Shown here piece after piece: positions 8,473-17,184 of a DNA stretch of 64,000 nt. Within the stretch, counting starts at the first letter, position 1, and every line of letters starts with the position of its first letter. Below the pieces are notes generated by a model. It was not told the DNA's origin. It saw only the letters and a program-made list of their open reading frames with translations, and ran no database searches. The position numbers and the translations under genes were made by a program. Source of the DNA: Mesorhizobium loti. Its GTDB lineage: Bacteria > Pseudomonadota > Alphaproteobacteria > Rhizobiales > Rhizobiaceae. The stretch lies in contig NZ_QGGH01000018.1 in the NCBI RefSeq assembly GCF_003148495.1, forward strand, positions 1-64,000, read 5' to 3'.

Positions 8473-9477
8473 ATGGCCAAGACATACAAAGCCGTAAGGA
8501 TCTCCCAGGGCAAAACCGGCTGGGGTGGCCCGCTCGTAATCGAGCCGACCGAACAGCGCAGCAAGGTTGTTTCCGTCACCGGTGGCGGCATCCATCCTGT
8601 GGCGCAGCTCATCGCCGATATGACCGGCGCCGAAGCCGTCGACGGCTTCAGGGCGCCGCCGATCGAAAGCGAGATGGCGGTGGTCGTCGTCGATTGCGGC
8701 GGCACCGCACGATGCGGCGTCTATCCGCGCAAGCGCATCCCGACCGTCAATCTGACGCCGGTCGGTCAATCCGGGCCGCTGGCCCAGTTCATCACCGAGG
8801 ACATCTACGTTTCGGGCGTGAAGCCGGCCAACATCACAATGGCGGACGGATCCGAAACGGTCACGACTGCAGGGGGAGCAGCAGCGATGAGTTCGAGCAA
8901 CAACAATGCGGCCGCGGCACCACAGCCGCTGCCGAGTGAAGGCGGGCTCATCGGCCTCATCAGCACGATCGGCCGCATCATGGGGCGTATTGTCGGCATC
9001 TTCTTCAATGCCGGTCGCCGCACCATCGACCAGGTCATCCGCAACGTGCTGCCGTTCATGGCCTTCGTGACCATGCTCATCGGTCTGATCCTCTACACCG
9101 GCATCGGCGATGTGCTGGCGCAGCCGATGGGTCCGCTGGCCAACAACATTGTCGGCCTGCTGATCATCTCGGCGATCTGCGGTCTGCCGTTCCTGTCGCC
9201 CATCCTCGGGCCAGGCGCTGTCATCGCGCAGGTTATCGGCGTCGCCATCATCGGCCCGCAGATCGCCAACGGCACGATTTCGCCGGCGATGGCACTGCCG
9301 GCGCTGTTTGCCTACAATACCCAGGTGGGCTGCGACTTCGTCCCCGTTGGCCTGGCGCTCGGTGAGGCCAAACCTAAGACGATCGAAATCGGTGTTCCGG
9401 CGGTGCTTATCAGCCGCCAGATCATGGGCCCGGTCTCGGTGCTGATCGCCTGGGTCGTCAGCCTGATCGTGTTCTAA
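8473..9477 (+). CDS. srlE: PTS glucitol/sorbitol-specific EIIBC component
   Basis: A 334-aa protein joining an N-terminal EIIB domain to a membrane EIIC2 domain. The phospho-acceptor cysteine lies in CGGTARCGVYPRKRIPT (Cys81 the likely site, Cys75 nearby), followed by SGPLAQFITEDIYVSGVKP. Membrane segments occupy about residues 185-334, with GLPFLSPILGPGAVIAQ and FAYNTQVGCDFVPVGLALGE. A flexible Ser/Asn/Ala/Pro linker near residues 140-155 joins the halves. It takes phosphate from SrlB and passes it to the incoming polyol. Confidence 0.93.
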   Translation: MAKTYKAVRISQGKTGWGGPLVIEPTEQRSKVVSVTGGGIHPVAQLIADMTGAEAVDGFRAPPIESEMAVVVVDCGGTARCGVYPRKRIPTVNLTPVGQSGPLAQFITEDIYVSGVKPANITMADGSETVTTAGGAAAMSSSNNNAAAAPQPLPSEGGLIGLISTIGRIMGRIVGIFFNAGRRTIDQVIRNVLPFMAFVTMLIGLILYTGIGDVLAQPMGPLANNIVGLLIISAICGLPFLSPILGPGAVIAQVIGVAIIGPQIANGTISPAMALPALFAYNTQVGCDFVPVGLALGEAKPKTIEIGVPAVLISRQIMGPVSVLIAWVVSLIVF

Positions 9478-9504
9478 GACAGATACAAAAATGAGGTTCG
9501 CCAT

Positions 9505-9885
9505 ATGACGGTTCTGCTGAGAACACGGGTCACTGCCATCGGACCCGAAGTGGCGGACCTTGCCGAAGGGGGCGTGGTCATCCTGTTCGCGGATGGCTCG
9601 CCACCGGAGCTTGCCGAGGTTTCGGTGCTCCACAAGACGGAGCAGGGACCAAGTGACGGAGCGCCCGCCAAGGGCGCTTCGATCACCCTCGGCCCGGTTG
9701 CCGCAGTTATAACGGCGGTCGGTTCCAGCGCCTGGAGCAAGGTGCTCGAAATGGGCCATGTCGTCATCTCGTTCAACGGCGCCACCGAGGCCGAGAGACC
9801 GGGCGAAATCTGTGCATCGCAAGTCGATCCGCAAGCGCTCGTGGCCGCCCTGAAGACCGGCGCGATCATCACCATCGCCGCCTGA
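9505..9885 (+). CDS. srlB: PTS glucitol/sorbitol-specific EIIA component
   Basis: A 126-aa soluble EIIA of the glucitol family. The phospho-acceptor is His43 in VSVLHKTEQ, at the same position as in enteric SrlB. The C-terminal half, with GPVAAVITAVGSSAW and LEMGHVVISFNG, also matches the family. It receives phosphate from HPr and passes it to SrlE. The start is ATG 9505 after GAGGTTCGCC. It is followed by the HPr-Enzyme I fusion gene after 56 bases, which would give the operon its own phosphoryl donor. Confidence 0.92.
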   Translation: MTVLLRTRVTAIGPEVADLAEGGVVILFADGSPPELAEVSVLHKTEQGPSDGAPAKGASITLGPVAAVITAVGSSAWSKVLEMGHVVISFNGATEAERPGEICASQVDPQALVAALKTGAIITIAA

Positions 9886-9941
9886 CAGCATTCGCGCCGC
9901 GATCTATGTTGGGGGCGGCGCCCAGAACCAGAGTATTTGCC

Positions 9942-11921
9942 ATGGAACGCTCGACCATCGTCAGAGTGCATGAAGGTTTGCACGCCCGTCCCGCGACACG
10001 GTTCGTCAAGCTCGCCAAGGGTTTCGAATCCGATGTCGAGCTGGTCAAGGACGGCAAGGCGGTCAGTGCCAAGAGCTCGGTCAAGCTGATGCTGCTGGCG
10101 GTCAAGGAGAACCAGGAAGTCACGGTGCGGGCGAATGGCGCCGATGCCATCGAGGCGATCGAGGCGCTGATCGGCTATCTCGAAAATCCGAGAGCTGGCC
10201 TGGATGATGAAGCCGAGGTGCAGAGCCCGGCGCATGATGCCGGGCAGGAAGTAGCACCAGTGCCCGAACCCTCGCCGGCGGCGCTTGGTCGAGCAAACGG
10301 CTTGCGCGGCGTGGCGGCAAGCGAAGGTTTTGCCATCGGCCCGGCCTTTGCGCATTTCCCGCCCGATATCGCCGGACAAGGCCGCATGTTGCAGGCCGAG
10401 GAGATCACCGGCGAGATCGACAGGTTCCGCGCCGCGGTCCGCGCGGTCCAGGCACGCATGGACCATGCGTTGGCGCAGGACAGTCTGTCGGCTGGAGACC
10501 GCGGTATCGTCGCCGCACTCCGGGACATTGCCGCCGACGACAGTCTGACTGGCGAGGCCGAGGGCCTGATCAAGGGCGGCAACGATGCGATTTCAGCGGT
10601 CATCACCGCAGCGTCCACAATCGCCGCCGATTTCAGCGCCGTCGACGATCACTATCTCAACGCGCGGGCGGACGACGTTCATGCGGTCGGACGGCAGATC
10701 TGCCTGGTACTGCTCGGGCAGGATGATGTCAGTCTCGAAAACATTCCCGAGGGCGCCATTCTCATCGCCGACGATATCGGCGCCTGGGATCTGGCGCGCG
10801 CGCCGCTGAAGCGCATCGGCGGCGTGGTGTGCGGCCATGGCGGCGCCACCTCGCACATCGCCATCATTGCCCGCTCGCACGGCATTCCGGCGGTGCTCGG
10901 CCTCGGCGCCCAGGTCAATGCCTTGCGCACCGCGCGAGAAGTCGCACTCGACGGCAATGGCGGCCATGTGATCATCGACCCCGACGCGGCGACCCGCGCC
11001 GATTTCGCCGGCCGCGTCGAAGCGGCGGCAAAGGAGCGCGCCGGCTTGACCGTCTTCAAGACGGTGACGCCGAAGCTCGCCGACGGCAGGATCATCGAGG
11101 TCGCGGCTAATATCGGCTCGCTGGAGGAGATCGAGGCAGCGCTAGAGGCCGGCGCCATGGGCGTCGGCCTGTTCCGCACCGAGCTTCTGTTCATGCGCCA
11201 TATGCACCTGCCTTCGGAAGACATGCAGGCCGAGACCTATGCGGCGCTGGCCAAGGCCTTTGCGCCCTACCCGGTCATCGTGCGTACGCTCGACATCGGC
11301 GGCGACAAGCCGATTGCCGGCATCGAATTTCCCGATGAGGAAAACCCCTTCCTCGGCTGGCGCGGCATCCGCATGTGCCTCGACCGGCCCGACATCTTCA
11401 AGCGCCAGCTCAGGGCGCTGCTGCGAGCCGCCGTGCACGGCAACATCAAGGTGATGCTGCCGATGGTGTCGGATATTTCCGAAGTCACGCGCACCCGCGC
11501 ACTGGTCGAGGAATGTGCCGCCGAACTGAAAGCCGAAGGCGTGCCGCACGCAACGTTCGATCTCGGCGTGATGATCGAGACCCCGGCCGCCGTGCTGATC
11601 GCGCCGGCACTGGCCAAGGAGGTGGATTTTTTCTCGATCGGCACCAATGATCTCACCCAGTACATCATGGCCGCCGACCGGCTGAACCCGACGGTGGCCA
11701 AGCTCAACGATGTCACCAATCCAGCCGTCATGTCGGCGATCGAAATGACGGCAAAAGCCGGGGTCGCCGCCGGCATCATGGTCGGCATGTGTGGTGAGGC
11801 GGCCGGCCGCCCCGACCTTATTGCGACCTTCGTGAAGATGGGGCTGACCGAGCTCTCGATGAGCCCGGCCTCGATCCAGCGCGCCAAGAAGACAATCATG
11901 GCGATGGCTTCTGGAGACTAA
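9942..11921 (+). CDS. HPr-Enzyme I fusion phosphotransferase
   Basis: A 659-aa protein that fuses both general PTS proteins. Residues 1-88 are HPr, with the phospho-acceptor His14 in EGLHARPAT and the KSSVKLMLL region. After an acidic/proline linker, residues 105-655 are Enzyme I: phospho-His305 in GGATSHIAIIARSHG, then the PEP-binding barrel with LFRTELLFM, FLGWRGIRMCLD and FSIGTNDLTQY. It would take phosphate from PEP and feed SrlB. I start at ATG 9942 (MERSTIVRV) because it begins the HPr fold exactly; ATG 9906 adds 12 residues. Rhizobia usually keep only the nitrogen PTS (PtsP, HPr, EIIA-Ntr), so this looks like an imported private chain. Confidence 0.92.
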   Translation: MERSTIVRVHEGLHARPATRFVKLAKGFESDVELVKDGKAVSAKSSVKLMLLAVKENQEVTVRANGADAIEAIEALIGYLENPRAGLDDEAEVQSPAHDAGQEVAPVPEPSPAALGRANGLRGVAASEGFAIGPAFAHFPPDIAGQGRMLQAEEITGEIDRFRAAVRAVQARMDHALAQDSLSAGDRGIVAALRDIAADDSLTGEAEGLIKGGNDAISAVITAASTIAADFSAVDDHYLNARADDVHAVGRQICLVLLGQDDVSLENIPEGAILIADDIGAWDLARAPLKRIGGVVCGHGGATSHIAIIARSHGIPAVLGLGAQVNALRTAREVALDGNGGHVIIDPDAATRADFAGRVEAAAKERAGLTVFKTVTPKLADGRIIEVAANIGSLEEIEAALEAGAMGVGLFRTELLFMRHMHLPSEDMQAETYAALAKAFAPYPVIVRTLDIGGDKPIAGIEFPDEENPFLGWRGIRMCLDRPDIFKRQLRALLRAAVHGNIKVMLPMVSDISEVTRTRALVEECAAELKAEGVPHATFDLGVMIETPAAVLIAPALAKEVDFFSIGTNDLTQYIMAADRLNPTVAKLNDVTNPAVMSAIEMTAKAGVAAGIMVGMCGEAAGRPDLIATFVKMGLTELSMSPASIQRAKKTIMAMASGD

Positions 11922-11944
11922 ATCTGAGTGACCGCTACCGTCAG

Positions 11945-12742
11945 TTACGGCAGATGGGCAAGCAAAGTGGCGAAAACGGGTGTCAACTCAGCGATCGGGC
12001 TCGCCTTGGCGCAGGCCTGAACGATGCGGTCATGACGGATGTCGGCGGCCAGGATAGCGATCTCCAGCATGTCCGGCTCCGGCGCGCCGTCCCTGCCGGT
12101 GGTTGCCAGGCCGCAGGCCAGAGCGAGCGGCGCCAGGCAGCTTATGTCGAGCGCCCGGCCGCCCACCGGCGTTTCCGGCGCGGCCTCGGCAAAGCGAACG
12201 GGACGCTGATTGAGGCACTCGACCAGCAGCGCCGAGCAGCTGGCCGCGATTGCCTGCAGTCCAGCACCCGGCGCGGCCAGTGCGGCCAGGAGATCGCCAT
12301 GCCGCTTGTGCATCGTGGCATGGACGGCCGCGAAATCGGCTTCGTGGATGCGGGCATTGTCGATGTTCAGGCCGGCAAGCACCGCCTTGGTCAGATAATA
12401 CATATCGCGCCGGAACAGGCGCTCAGCGCTCAGCTGGCGATCCTCGCTGCCGACCGGAAAATAGGTGCCGAGGCCCTTTACCGTCGTGCCGTCCACCTTT
12501 ATCGGGCGCTCATGCGGGACAAAGGATTCGGCGATCGACAGCGCTTCGTCGACGGCACTCGCGGCATGGCTGAGCAGGCCTTCGATGCCCTTGCCCGGAA
12601 ATGGCGGCAGATGGCTGGTTGCTTCGCGCAGGACACTGGCGTCGCCGCTGCCGTCGTGGCGGCTCTGACGGATGATTTCGCGGACTTCCCGCAACCGGTC
12701 CTTCAGATTGACGCGGACATCTTCGGAGATTTGTCGGAGCAT
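11945..12742 (-). CDS. Unrecognised protein adjacent to the glucitol PTS
   Basis: A 265-aa soluble protein that I cannot place in any family. It has no signal peptide or membrane segment and looks mainly helical. Notable parts are an N-terminal charged helix (LKDRLREVREIIRQSR), a segment IKVDGTTVKGLGTYFPVGSEDRQ, a His-containing stretch HATMHKRHGDLL, and an Ala/Leu-rich C-terminal half. It is divergent from the SorC-type regulator, shares its control region, and converges on the HPr-EI gene with 23 bases between. Its place suggests a role in the same sugar response, but none can be assigned from sequence. Confidence 0.75.
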   Translation of the reverse strand: MLRQISEDVRVNLKDRLREVREIIRQSRHDGSGDASVLREATSHLPPFPGKGIEGLLSHAASAVDEALSIAESFVPHERPIKVDGTTVKGLGTYFPVGSEDRQLSAERLFRRDMYYLTKAVLAGLNIDNARIHEADFAAVHATMHKRHGDLLAALAAPGAGLQAIAASCSALLVECLNQRPVRFAEAAPETPVGGRALDISCLAPLALACGLATTGRDGAPEPDMLEIAILAADIRHDRIVQACAKASPIAELTPVFATLLAHLP

Positions 12743-12800
12743 CGCGGATCGCCTCGAAATTTGCTGCGGATGGCCGCCAACAGGGGGTGGCCGCCACCTC

Positions 12801-12833
12801 TACATTGTTCCTATCGATTGGTAGATCAATAGG
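12801..12833. promoter_or_regulatory. Palindrome between possible back-to-back promoters, SorC regulator control region
   Basis: At 12811-12832 lies a 22-bp palindrome with half-sites CTATCGAT and ATCAATAG (7 of 8 bases symmetric, 6-base spacer). On the minus strand it overlaps a possible -35 TTGATC, with AATGTA 17 bases further at 12806-12801. On the plus strand TTGTTC (12805-12810) and AATAGG (12828-12833) are also 17 bases apart. The layout fits one dimeric repressor blocking both divergent genes. The promoter boxes are imperfect; the palindrome is directly visible. Confidence 0.45.
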
Positions 12834-12901
12834 CGATACTAGACCAGCATGCAGAATCGGCGACGGCGCGCTCGTCCGTCGCCGCAGGGGGAGAGACAGG
12901 C

Positions 12902-13918
12902 GTGGGCAGGCGACGACAGGGCGAAAGCGAAGACGGGCGAGGCGGAAGTGCGGCAACCGAGCAGGTCGCCAGCGAAAGCCGGACGGATCGCCTTAGGATT
13001 CGCGCCGCCTGGATGTATTTCGTCGAGCAGATGACACAGAACGAGATCGCCGATGTGCTCGGCGTCGGCCGCGTCACCATCGTGCGCATGCTGGCGGACG
13101 CCCGCGCGCGCAACGAGGTGAAGATCAGCATCGAGAGCGAATTGTCGGAGATCGTGCGGTTGGAGCGCGCGCTGGAAAAGACGTTCGGGCTGCAGCAGGC
13201 GCTGGTGGCGCCGCTTTCCACGCCCGACGCCGATCCGATACCGGCAATCAGCGCCAAGACCGGCAGTTTCCTGTCGGACACGATGAAGTCCGGCATGCGG
13301 GTCGGCGTCGGCTGGGGTCAGACGCTGTTCTCGAGCCTGCCCTTCATCAGCGCCAAGTCGCTCACCGACTTCAAGGTCATTTCGCTGCTTGGCGGTGTCG
13401 GCGTCGTGCGCCGATACAACCCGGCCGAGTTCGCCTGGCGCTTCGCCCAAATCTTCCAGGGCGACGGCTATCTGATCCCGACGCCGGCCGTCGTCGACAG
13501 CGTCGAGACCAAGATCGCGCTGGTCGAGCGCTGCGGCCTGCAGGAGGTTTTTGAAATGGCCAACGTGCTCGATGCCGTTTTGCTGAGCGTCGGTGGCATC
13601 GCCTCGGCCACCACCTTCTCTCGCGGCGGCTTTCTCAAGGAAGCGGATCGGGAGGCCCTGCTTGCGCGTGGCGCGGTTGGCGACCTTCTGTTCCATTTCT
13701 TCGACCGCAATGGCGATCTGGTCGACCATCCCGTCAACAGCCACGTGATGTCGGTGGATGTCGACCGTTTGCGCGCGGCGCCGATCCGCATCCTCACCTC
13801 CGGCGGTGCGGAGAAGACCGAGGCGCTGCTCGGCGCCATGAACCTCATCGCCCCGACCATCCTGATCACCGATGAGGAAAGTGCAAGGCGCATGCTGGAA
13901 GCGGTCAGCGGAAGCTGA
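12902..13918 (+). CDS. SorC/DeoR-type sugar-binding transcriptional regulator
   Basis: A 338-aa regulator of the SorC family. The N-terminal helix-turn-helix is about residues 30-70 (AAWMYFVEQMTQNEIADVL, GVGRVTIVRMLADARARN). The rest is the phosphosugar-binding domain, with GVGWGQTLFSSLP, LLGGVGVVRRYNPAE and ILTSGGAEKTEALLGAM. Members bind phosphorylated sugars or polyols made on import, which suits a PTS operon. It starts at GTG 12902 after GGGGGAGAG. Its end overlaps the end of the convergent HAD gene by 14 bases. Confidence 0.9.
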   Translation: MGRRRQGESEDGRGGSAATEQVASESRTDRLRIRAAWMYFVEQMTQNEIADVLGVGRVTIVRMLADARARNEVKISIESELSEIVRLERALEKTFGLQQALVAPLSTPDADPIPAISAKTGSFLSDTMKSGMRVGVGWGQTLFSSLPFISAKSLTDFKVISLLGGVGVVRRYNPAEFAWRFAQIFQGDGYLIPTPAVVDSVETKIALVERCGLQEVFEMANVLDAVLLSVGGIASATTFSRGGFLKEADREALLARGAVGDLLFHFFDRNGDLVDHPVNSHVMSVDVDRLRAAPIRILTSGGAEKTEALLGAMNLIAPTILITDEESARRMLEAVSGS

Positions 13919-14756
13919 AGCTGTCCGTGATGTAGTCCGGCCATGCCTGCTGTTCGTTGAAATCAGCGGCGAGATCTGATGTGTCCGCCAAAATTCCGCT
14001 CAGAACCAGCGCCGTGGCGATGCCGGCGCCATTACCACCGGCAATGTCATGCTCGACACTGTCGCCGACGCAGACCACGAGACTACGGTCTGGCTTGCCC
14101 GCCATCTCCAGTGCCGCGTCGAAAATCGCCTTGTAGGGCTTGCCGATGCGAGTGACGCTGCCGCCAAGGCTTTCGTAGAGATCGGCGATCTCGCCGGCGC
14201 CGAAGCGGGGGCCGACAGCCGTCAGCATGATCCTGTCGGGATTGGTGCAGAAGCACGGCACCTGTCGCGCAGCTGCCGGGGCAAGCAGCCTGATGTAATG
14301 GTCGAGGTCGTAGCGATCGCCCTCGCTGGCCGAGATCAGCACCAGTTCGGCGTCTTCACCGGCCTCGGTCAGCACGAAGGGCAGGCCTTCGATCGCGGTG
14401 CGGTCGTTGTCGCGGCTGATCAGCAGGCATTCTGTCCCCGGGCGCAGTTGTCCCGATGCTGCCATGTCATTAAAGGATCGCCACGCCACCTCGCCGGAGG
14501 AGACGAAATGGTCCCAGCTCCCCGGTTCGAAGCCGAGTTTCATAAGCCGGCTTTCATTGGGTTGTGCCCGCTTGCCGGAATTCGAGATCAGCACGACGGT
14601 CTTGCCGGCGCGTTTCAGCGCGGACAGGGCCGCCACCGCGCCCGGATAGGGTCGCGTGCCGTCATGCAGAACGCCGAACTGGTCAAGCAGGAACACCGCA
14701 TAGCGCTCCGCCAGCGGCCCGATGCCGTCGAGACGTTCGACCCGTTTCGCGCTCAT
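13905..14756 (-). CDS. HAD-superfamily hydrolase, subfamily IIA (TIGR01459 type)
   Basis: A 283-aa phosphatase of the NagD/AraL-like HAD-IIA group. The nucleophile motif is FLLDQFGVLHDG, in which the second Asp of the usual DxD is replaced by Phe-Gly, as is characteristic of the TIGR01459 branch. The serine motif is LISNSGK, and the C-terminal acidic motif is VVCVGDSVEHDIAGG. It is the last gene of a leftward operon after a class II aldolase and an FGGY kinase, and overlaps the kinase gene by 4 bases. A sugar-phosphate detoxifying or pathway phosphatase is inferred. Confidence 0.88.
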   Translation of the reverse strand: MSAKRVERLDGIGPLAERYAVFLLDQFGVLHDGTRPYPGAVAALSALKRAGKTVVLISNSGKRAQPNESRLMKLGFEPGSWDHFVSSGEVAWRSFNDMAASGQLRPGTECLLISRDNDRTAIEGLPFVLTEAGEDAELVLISASEGDRYDLDHYIRLLAPAAARQVPCFCTNPDRIMLTAVGPRFGAGEIADLYESLGGSVTRIGKPYKAIFDAALEMAGKPDRSLVVCVGDSVEHDIAGGNGAGIATALVLSGILADTSDLAADFNEQQAWPDYITDSFSFR

Positions 14757-16027
14757 AGGAGCCCCGCCTTGCTCGCGCCCATCAGCGCCAGCCGCGCCGT
14801 GCCGGCGGCAGCCTCGTCGGAAAGCGCGGGTAGGAAATCGACGCCGAGCTTGCGCTGCCGGATTGCCGTCCAGGTCGGGTTTGCGGCGCCGCCACCGACG
14901 CTCCTGACCGATGTCAGCGCAGGCGCGCCGAGTTCGGCAAGCCTGTCATAGCCAAGCGCTTCGATCGCGGCGATGCCTTCGAACATCGCTTTCAGATAGT
15001 TCGCGTCATCCGCTGGCCGGGGCGTGAGGCGTGGCGGCAACGCCGGATCGGCGATCGGGAAGCGTTCGCCTGAAGTGCTGAGCGGGTAGTAGTCGAGGCC
15101 GGTCGTGGTCTTGGGGTCGATTGCCGCGCTGAGTTCGATGATGCGCGCCAGCGGAAAATGCTGGGCCAGCACCTTGCCGCCGGAATTCGAAGCGCCGCCC
15201 GCCAGCCAGGCGTTGCCGAGCCGATGGCTGTAGATGCCGAAGCGCGGCGCGGAGATCGGCCGGTTGGAGAGGATCTTGATGGTCAGCGACGACCCCAGCG
15301 CGGTGACGCCGTCGCCGATGGCCGCCGCGCCGGTCGCCAGGAACGAGGCGCAGCCGTCCGTCGTGCCAGCGACAACGACCACATCGCGCGGCAAGCCGAA
15401 CAGCTCCGCGGCGGCAGCGGTGAGAGCGCCGGTGACATCGCCCGGTTCGACGACGCGCGGCAGCAGTTCCATGCGCATTCCGGCCGCCGCGATCCAGTCC
15501 GGCCAGCGGCGGGCTTCGACGTCATAGCCTGTCTTCAGGACATTGTTCTCGTCGCTGACATCGAAGCGACCGGACAAATTTCCGGCGATCCAGTCGGCCT
15601 GGTGCAGCACCATTGCAATGCCGGGCATGCTCTGGAAGCGCAGGGCCTTGGCGAGGCCGGATGTCGCTCCGTGCGCGGCACTTGCGGCCGGGGCCTCGCG
15701 GGCAATCGCGGCCAGGATGTCGCCGTCGGCGACCTTGTCGTTGTACATCAGTGGCTCGGCCAGCGGCCGTCCGGCGACATCGACCGGCAGCAGCGTGCCC
15801 GACGTGCCGTCGATGGCGATGGCGCGGACCGCCGCGCGGTCGATGCCGGAAAGCAGCTCGGTAAGCGCTGCGCCAACCGCCGACCACCACACAGCGGGAT
15901 CGCGCGGGTTCCGGCCGAACCTGTCGAGCGGAACGGCCGAATGCCCGGCAATGGAGAACTCCGGCCGCATGGCGACGGCGCGCGCACCCGATGTGCCGAT
16001 GTCGATGCCGATGACGAGTGGCATCAT
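14753..16027 (-). CDS. FGGY-family carbohydrate kinase
   Basis: A 424-aa sugar kinase. The N-terminal phosphate-binding motif is IGIDIGTSGARAVAM; the second FGGY domain shows AGTTDGCASFLATGA, GSSLTIKIL and VRSVGGGAANPTW for ATP binding. It is somewhat shorter than the usual 480-500 aa. It would phosphorylate a ketose or polyol. The upstream gene in the operon is a class II aldolase, so its product may be the aldolase substrate. A second FGGY kinase lies in the divergent operon. The exact sugar is unknown; D-ribulose, L-fuculose or a related ketose are possible. Confidence 0.88.
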   Translation of the reverse strand: MMPLVIGIDIGTSGARAVAMRPEFSIAGHSAVPLDRFGRNPRDPAVWWSAVGAALTELLSGIDRAAVRAIAIDGTSGTLLPVDVAGRPLAEPLMYNDKVADGDILAAIAREAPAASAAHGATSGLAKALRFQSMPGIAMVLHQADWIAGNLSGRFDVSDENNVLKTGYDVEARRWPDWIAAAGMRMELLPRVVEPGDVTGALTAAAAELFGLPRDVVVVAGTTDGCASFLATGAAAIGDGVTALGSSLTIKILSNRPISAPRFGIYSHRLGNAWLAGGASNSGGKVLAQHFPLARIIELSAAIDPKTTTGLDYYPLSTSGERFPIADPALPPRLTPRPADDANYLKAMFEGIAAIEALGYDRLAELGAPALTSVRSVGGGAANPTWTAIRQRKLGVDFLPALSDEAAAGTARLALMGASKAGLL

Positions 16028-16042
16028 GTCATCCGTCCTTTG

Positions 16043-17086
16043 CTAGCCGCCGGCCGCGTTGAGCTTCTGGCGATACTGCTCGGCGTCCCAGTTGACCAGC
16101 TCGTCATTTTCGGCGGCGGTGAGATAGTTCAGCCGCGCCGCGATGTCGATGCGCGCCGTCACGTCGGCAAGGCAGCGTTGCATGGCGTCGGCGCCGGCAC
16201 TGGCGTCGCCGCGCATCAGCACGCCTGCGCCGGGAAACAGGATCGCAGCCGGCGGCGTGCCCAGACGTGCGATGACATCGGCCACGGTCTCGCCAGGCCT
16301 CGCCGCGACCGAGCCCTGGCCGAGGAAGATGACGTGGTCCGGATAGAGGCTGCCGGCCTGCGCCATGCGGCGGCTCTCCGGGTCAAGCGCAACCGCATGC
16401 GCTTCGACATCGGCCGGAAATCTGTAACCGCTGTCGCCGGCAAGCGCCGTCAAGGCGGTAAGGTCGGGCGCGGCGGTCGCGCGCGCCGGCCGGGCCAGCA
16501 GCGACCGGACGCGGCGCAGCAGAAGCTCCGCTCCGGCGACGGTTTCAGCGGCGACGACCAGCCCGTGATTGCCAAGGATGAGAACGTCGACATCAGGCCG
16601 CAGTTTTTCGGCAATGCCGCGGGCAAGCGGTAGGCCTGGCCGGAAATAGGGCACATAGGCCCATTCGATGCCATCGAGCCGCCTGGCGACCTCGGCCTCG
16701 CCATCGGCCTGCACGGCAAGCGAGATGGTGTCGACGCAATGGACGTGCAGAACGACGCGCTGCGGCATCAAGGCGTGCACTGTGGTCTCGATCGACGGAC
16801 GTAAGCCGCGCGGGTTGAGCGCTGCAACGGTGAAACCCTGCGGCTGGTCGGCGGCGCGATCGCGCCGTTCGACAGCCCGAAGCAGCGGCGCCATCGCCAC
16901 CGGCACCATGATGTCGTCGGTGAGCGCGTCCTTCAGCCAGGTGCCGGAAGCCTTGATCCACAACGTGTCGCCGGCCTTCAGCGAGGTGTTGCCGCCTGCC
17001 GCCTGGGTCAGATGCGGACTCTGCCCGATGCTGGCCGAAAGCGCCCGCAAGGCCGCCAGTTCCTGCGCGTCAGCTTGGGTCGCCAT
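16043..17086 (-). CDS. Class II aldolase/adducin family protein
   Basis: A 347-aa class II aldolase-like protein. The family signs are AAGGNTSLKAGDTLWIKASGTWL for phosphate and substrate binding, ETTVHALMPQRVVLHVHCV with the zinc-binding HxH pair, and ILGNHGLVVAAETV with the later zinc histidine. It is longer than typical L-fuculose-phosphate aldolases (about 215 aa), with an extra C-terminal region of about 110 residues that may be a second, degenerate aldolase-like domain. It probably cleaves a ketose phosphate made by one of the two local kinases. A matching promoter lies at 17156-17184. Confidence 0.85.
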   Translation of the reverse strand: MATQADAQELAALRALSASIGQSPHLTQAAGGNTSLKAGDTLWIKASGTWLKDALTDDIMVPVAMAPLLRAVERRDRAADQPQGFTVAALNPRGLRPSIETTVHALMPQRVVLHVHCVDTISLAVQADGEAEVARRLDGIEWAYVPYFRPGLPLARGIAEKLRPDVDVLILGNHGLVVAAETVAGAELLLRRVRSLLARPARATAAPDLTALTALAGDSGYRFPADVEAHAVALDPESRRMAQAGSLYPDHVIFLGQGSVAARPGETVADVIARLGTPPAAILFPGAGVLMRGDASAGADAMQRCLADVTARIDIAARLNYLTAAENDELVNWDAEQYRQKLNAAGG

Positions 17087-17155
17087 GGCGCTTTTCCTCC
17101 AACGGCTCGGCCGTGTCCTGCGCGAAATCCCGTTGCAGGGATCGAATCGGCGCTG

Positions 17156-17184
17156 ATATCGCAGATACGAGTGATCTACGTCAA
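17156..17184 (-). promoter_or_regulatory. Leftward promoter for the aldolase-kinase-phosphatase operon
   Basis: Reading leftward, TTGACG (17184-17179) is followed after exactly 17 bases by CGATAT (17161-17156), a good match to rhizobial housekeeping promoters. It lies about 70 bases before the aldolase start. The -35 box is embedded in a pair of direct repeats (17170-17195), which would let a bound regulator block it. Confidence 0.55.

Noticed and set aside
7131..8705. 524-codon open frame on the minus strand opposite gutM and srlA
   Set aside because: It is a high-GC shadow of the forward PTS genes: His/Asp/Gln/Arg-rich, no domain, and no matching ribosome-binding site.
8425..9891. 488-codon minus frame opposite srlE and srlB
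   Set aside because: Antisense shadow, His/Arg/Asp-rich without any recognisable fold.
15158..16633. 491-codon forward frame opposite the FGGY kinase and aldolase
   Set aside because: Shadow of two convincing minus-strand genes.
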